5,356 nucleotides of DNA. It comes from Myxococcales bacterium UBA5297. Its GTDB lineage: Bacteria > Myxococcota > Myxococcia > Myxococcales > UBA5297. Position 1 is the stretch's first letter. Each line of letters starts with the position of its first letter. The notes beneath the pieces are model-generated. The model was not told the DNA's origin, ran no database searches, and saw nothing but the letters and a program-made list of their open reading frames with translations. The position numbers were made by a program, and so were the translations under genes. Location of the stretch: contig DHSB01000241.1 in the NCBI GenBank assembly GCA_002408385.1, forward strand, positions 1 to 5,356, written 5' to 3'. This document shows, in pieces, positions 4,952-5,356 of this stretch.

Positions 4952-5356
4952 ATGGCGACCCTGACCTTCATCACCAGCGCCGGCGTAGAACAGCAGGTCG
5001 AGCTGCGCGCAGAGATCTACGTCGGCCGCACCTCGGGCAACGACGTCGTGCTCGACGAGCAGGGGGTTTCGCGCCAGCACTGTCGGTTCTTCGTCTCCGA
5101 GGACGGCCAGGCCTGGGTCGAGGATCTGGGCAGCTCGAACGGCGTGCTCGTCGACGGGGTGCGCATCCGCGAGGCGACGCCCATCGGCGAGGGCATGGAC
5201 ATCGTCGTCGGCGGGGTGCATTGCTCGCTGGTCGAACGGCGGCGCACCGCGCGCAGGCCCACCACCTCCCGCTCGGCGCCGAGCGGGAGGTGGTGGGCCT
5301 GCGCGCGGTGCGCCGCCGTTCGACCAGCGAGCAATGCACCCCGCCGACGACGATGT
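4952..5356 (+). CDS. FHA domain protein (3' end missing; sequence unreliable after 5277)
   Basis: The frame opens at ATG 4952, 30 bp after the cpaF stop, and runs off the right edge without a stop. Residues 1-95 form a complete FHA domain with the canonical pocket: G25-R26 in YVGRTSGND, S40 and H43 in VSRQHCRF, and N63-G64 in GSSNGVLVDG. It should bind phosphothreonine peptides in the cytoplasm. It resembles the FHA domain fused to the adjacent ATPase (shared GR..GND.VL, VS..H.R and S.NG..V.G.RI), so the two may be paralogous. Only residues 1-108 (to 5277) are trustworthy, because 5278-5356 is a mirror copy of 5199-5277 on the opposite strand and the encoded Arg/Pro/Ser-rich tail is probably spurious. 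The ribosome site is weak (GCGAGCGAG just upstream). What follows the FHA domain in the true gene is unknown. Confidence 0.85.
   Translation, partial: MATLTFITSAGVEQQVELRAEIYVGRTSGNDVVLDEQGVSRQHCRFFVSEDGQAWVEDLGSSNGVLVDGVRIREATPIGEGMDIVVGGVHCSLVERRRTARRPTTSRSAPSGRWWACARCAAVRPASNAPRRRRC
5199..5356. repeat. Perfect 158-bp palindrome (79-bp arms, no spacer) at the window end
   Basis: Bases 5199-5277 and 5278-5356 are exact reverse complements, with the centre at GCTCGGC|GCCGAGC and no loop bases. The palindrome ends exactly at the last base of the window, and the left arm lies inside the FHA coding region. A natural zero-spacer palindrome of this length is unstable in cells, while fold-back chimeras from strand-displacement amplification or assembly commonly give this pattern at contig ends. 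It is best read as a technical artefact; the left arm is the genuine copy because it completes the FHA domain in frame. Confidence 0.95.

Noticed and set aside
3749..5221. 490-codon open reading frame on the minus strand opposite the CpaF motor and FHA gene
   Set aside because: It mirrors the codon bias of the ATPase gene, is rich in Asp, Leu, Val and His with no domain, and its 5' part lies in the left arm of the terminal palindrome.
5017..5339. Minus-strand frames near the right edge
   Set aside because: They cross the palindrome centre at 5277/5278, so part of each is an artificial mirror copy; the remainder is antisense to the FHA domain.

Overview
This is a high-GC bacterial window with strong G/C preference at third codon positions. 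All recognisable genes lie on the + strand. They encode parts of a Tad/Flp-type (type IVc pilus-like) secretion machine: a short prepilin peptidase (CpaA/TadV), an outer-membrane secretin (CpaC/RcpA), a secretion ATPase (CpaF/TadA) carrying an N-terminal FHA domain, and a second, separate FHA protein that runs into the end of the window. FHA-linked Tad components and long E/K/R helical repeats suggest Myxococcota or another former deltaproteobacterial lineage. That placement is inference from gene style; no phylogenetic marker is present.

Layout: 1-623 is the 3' part of a gene whose product has an uninterrupted charged helical repeat (four 19-residue units, 57 bp each, continuing off the left edge) followed by an AMIN-like domain. 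624-730 is intergenic with a good sigma-70-like promoter. 731-1279 is the prepilin peptidase. 1280-1361 is a short gap with two small inverted repeats. 1362-2810 is the secretin, with a signal peptide, CpaC N-domain, two BON-like modules and the secretin core. 2811-3046 is a 236-bp non-coding stretch with a nested inverted repeat (possible terminator), a second hairpin and three period-15 Shine-Dalgarno-like motifs. 3047-4921 is the FHA-acidic linker-CpaF fusion. From 4952 an FHA protein begins 30 bp downstream, probably in the same operon.

How they would work together (family knowledge plus inference): CpaA would process Flp-like pilins, which are not in this window. CpaF would power assembly from the cytoplasmic face, and CpaC would form the outer-membrane channel. 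Both FHA domains keep the canonical Arg/Ser/His/Asn pocket residues, so phosphothreonine signalling, presumably from Ser/Thr kinases encoded elsewhere, may control or recruit the ATPase. The Tad-like Kil predation apparatus of Myxococcus xanthus is a sensible comparison, but the window does not show that this is a killing system.

Caution on the ends: the last 158 bases (5199-5356) form a perfect zero-spacer palindrome with 79-bp arms ending exactly at the window edge, and the left edge falls inside a near-identical tandem repeat. The window is therefore probably a whole contig broken at a repeat on the left and ending in a fold-back artefact on the right. Sequence after 5277 should not be trusted as the natural continuation of the last gene.
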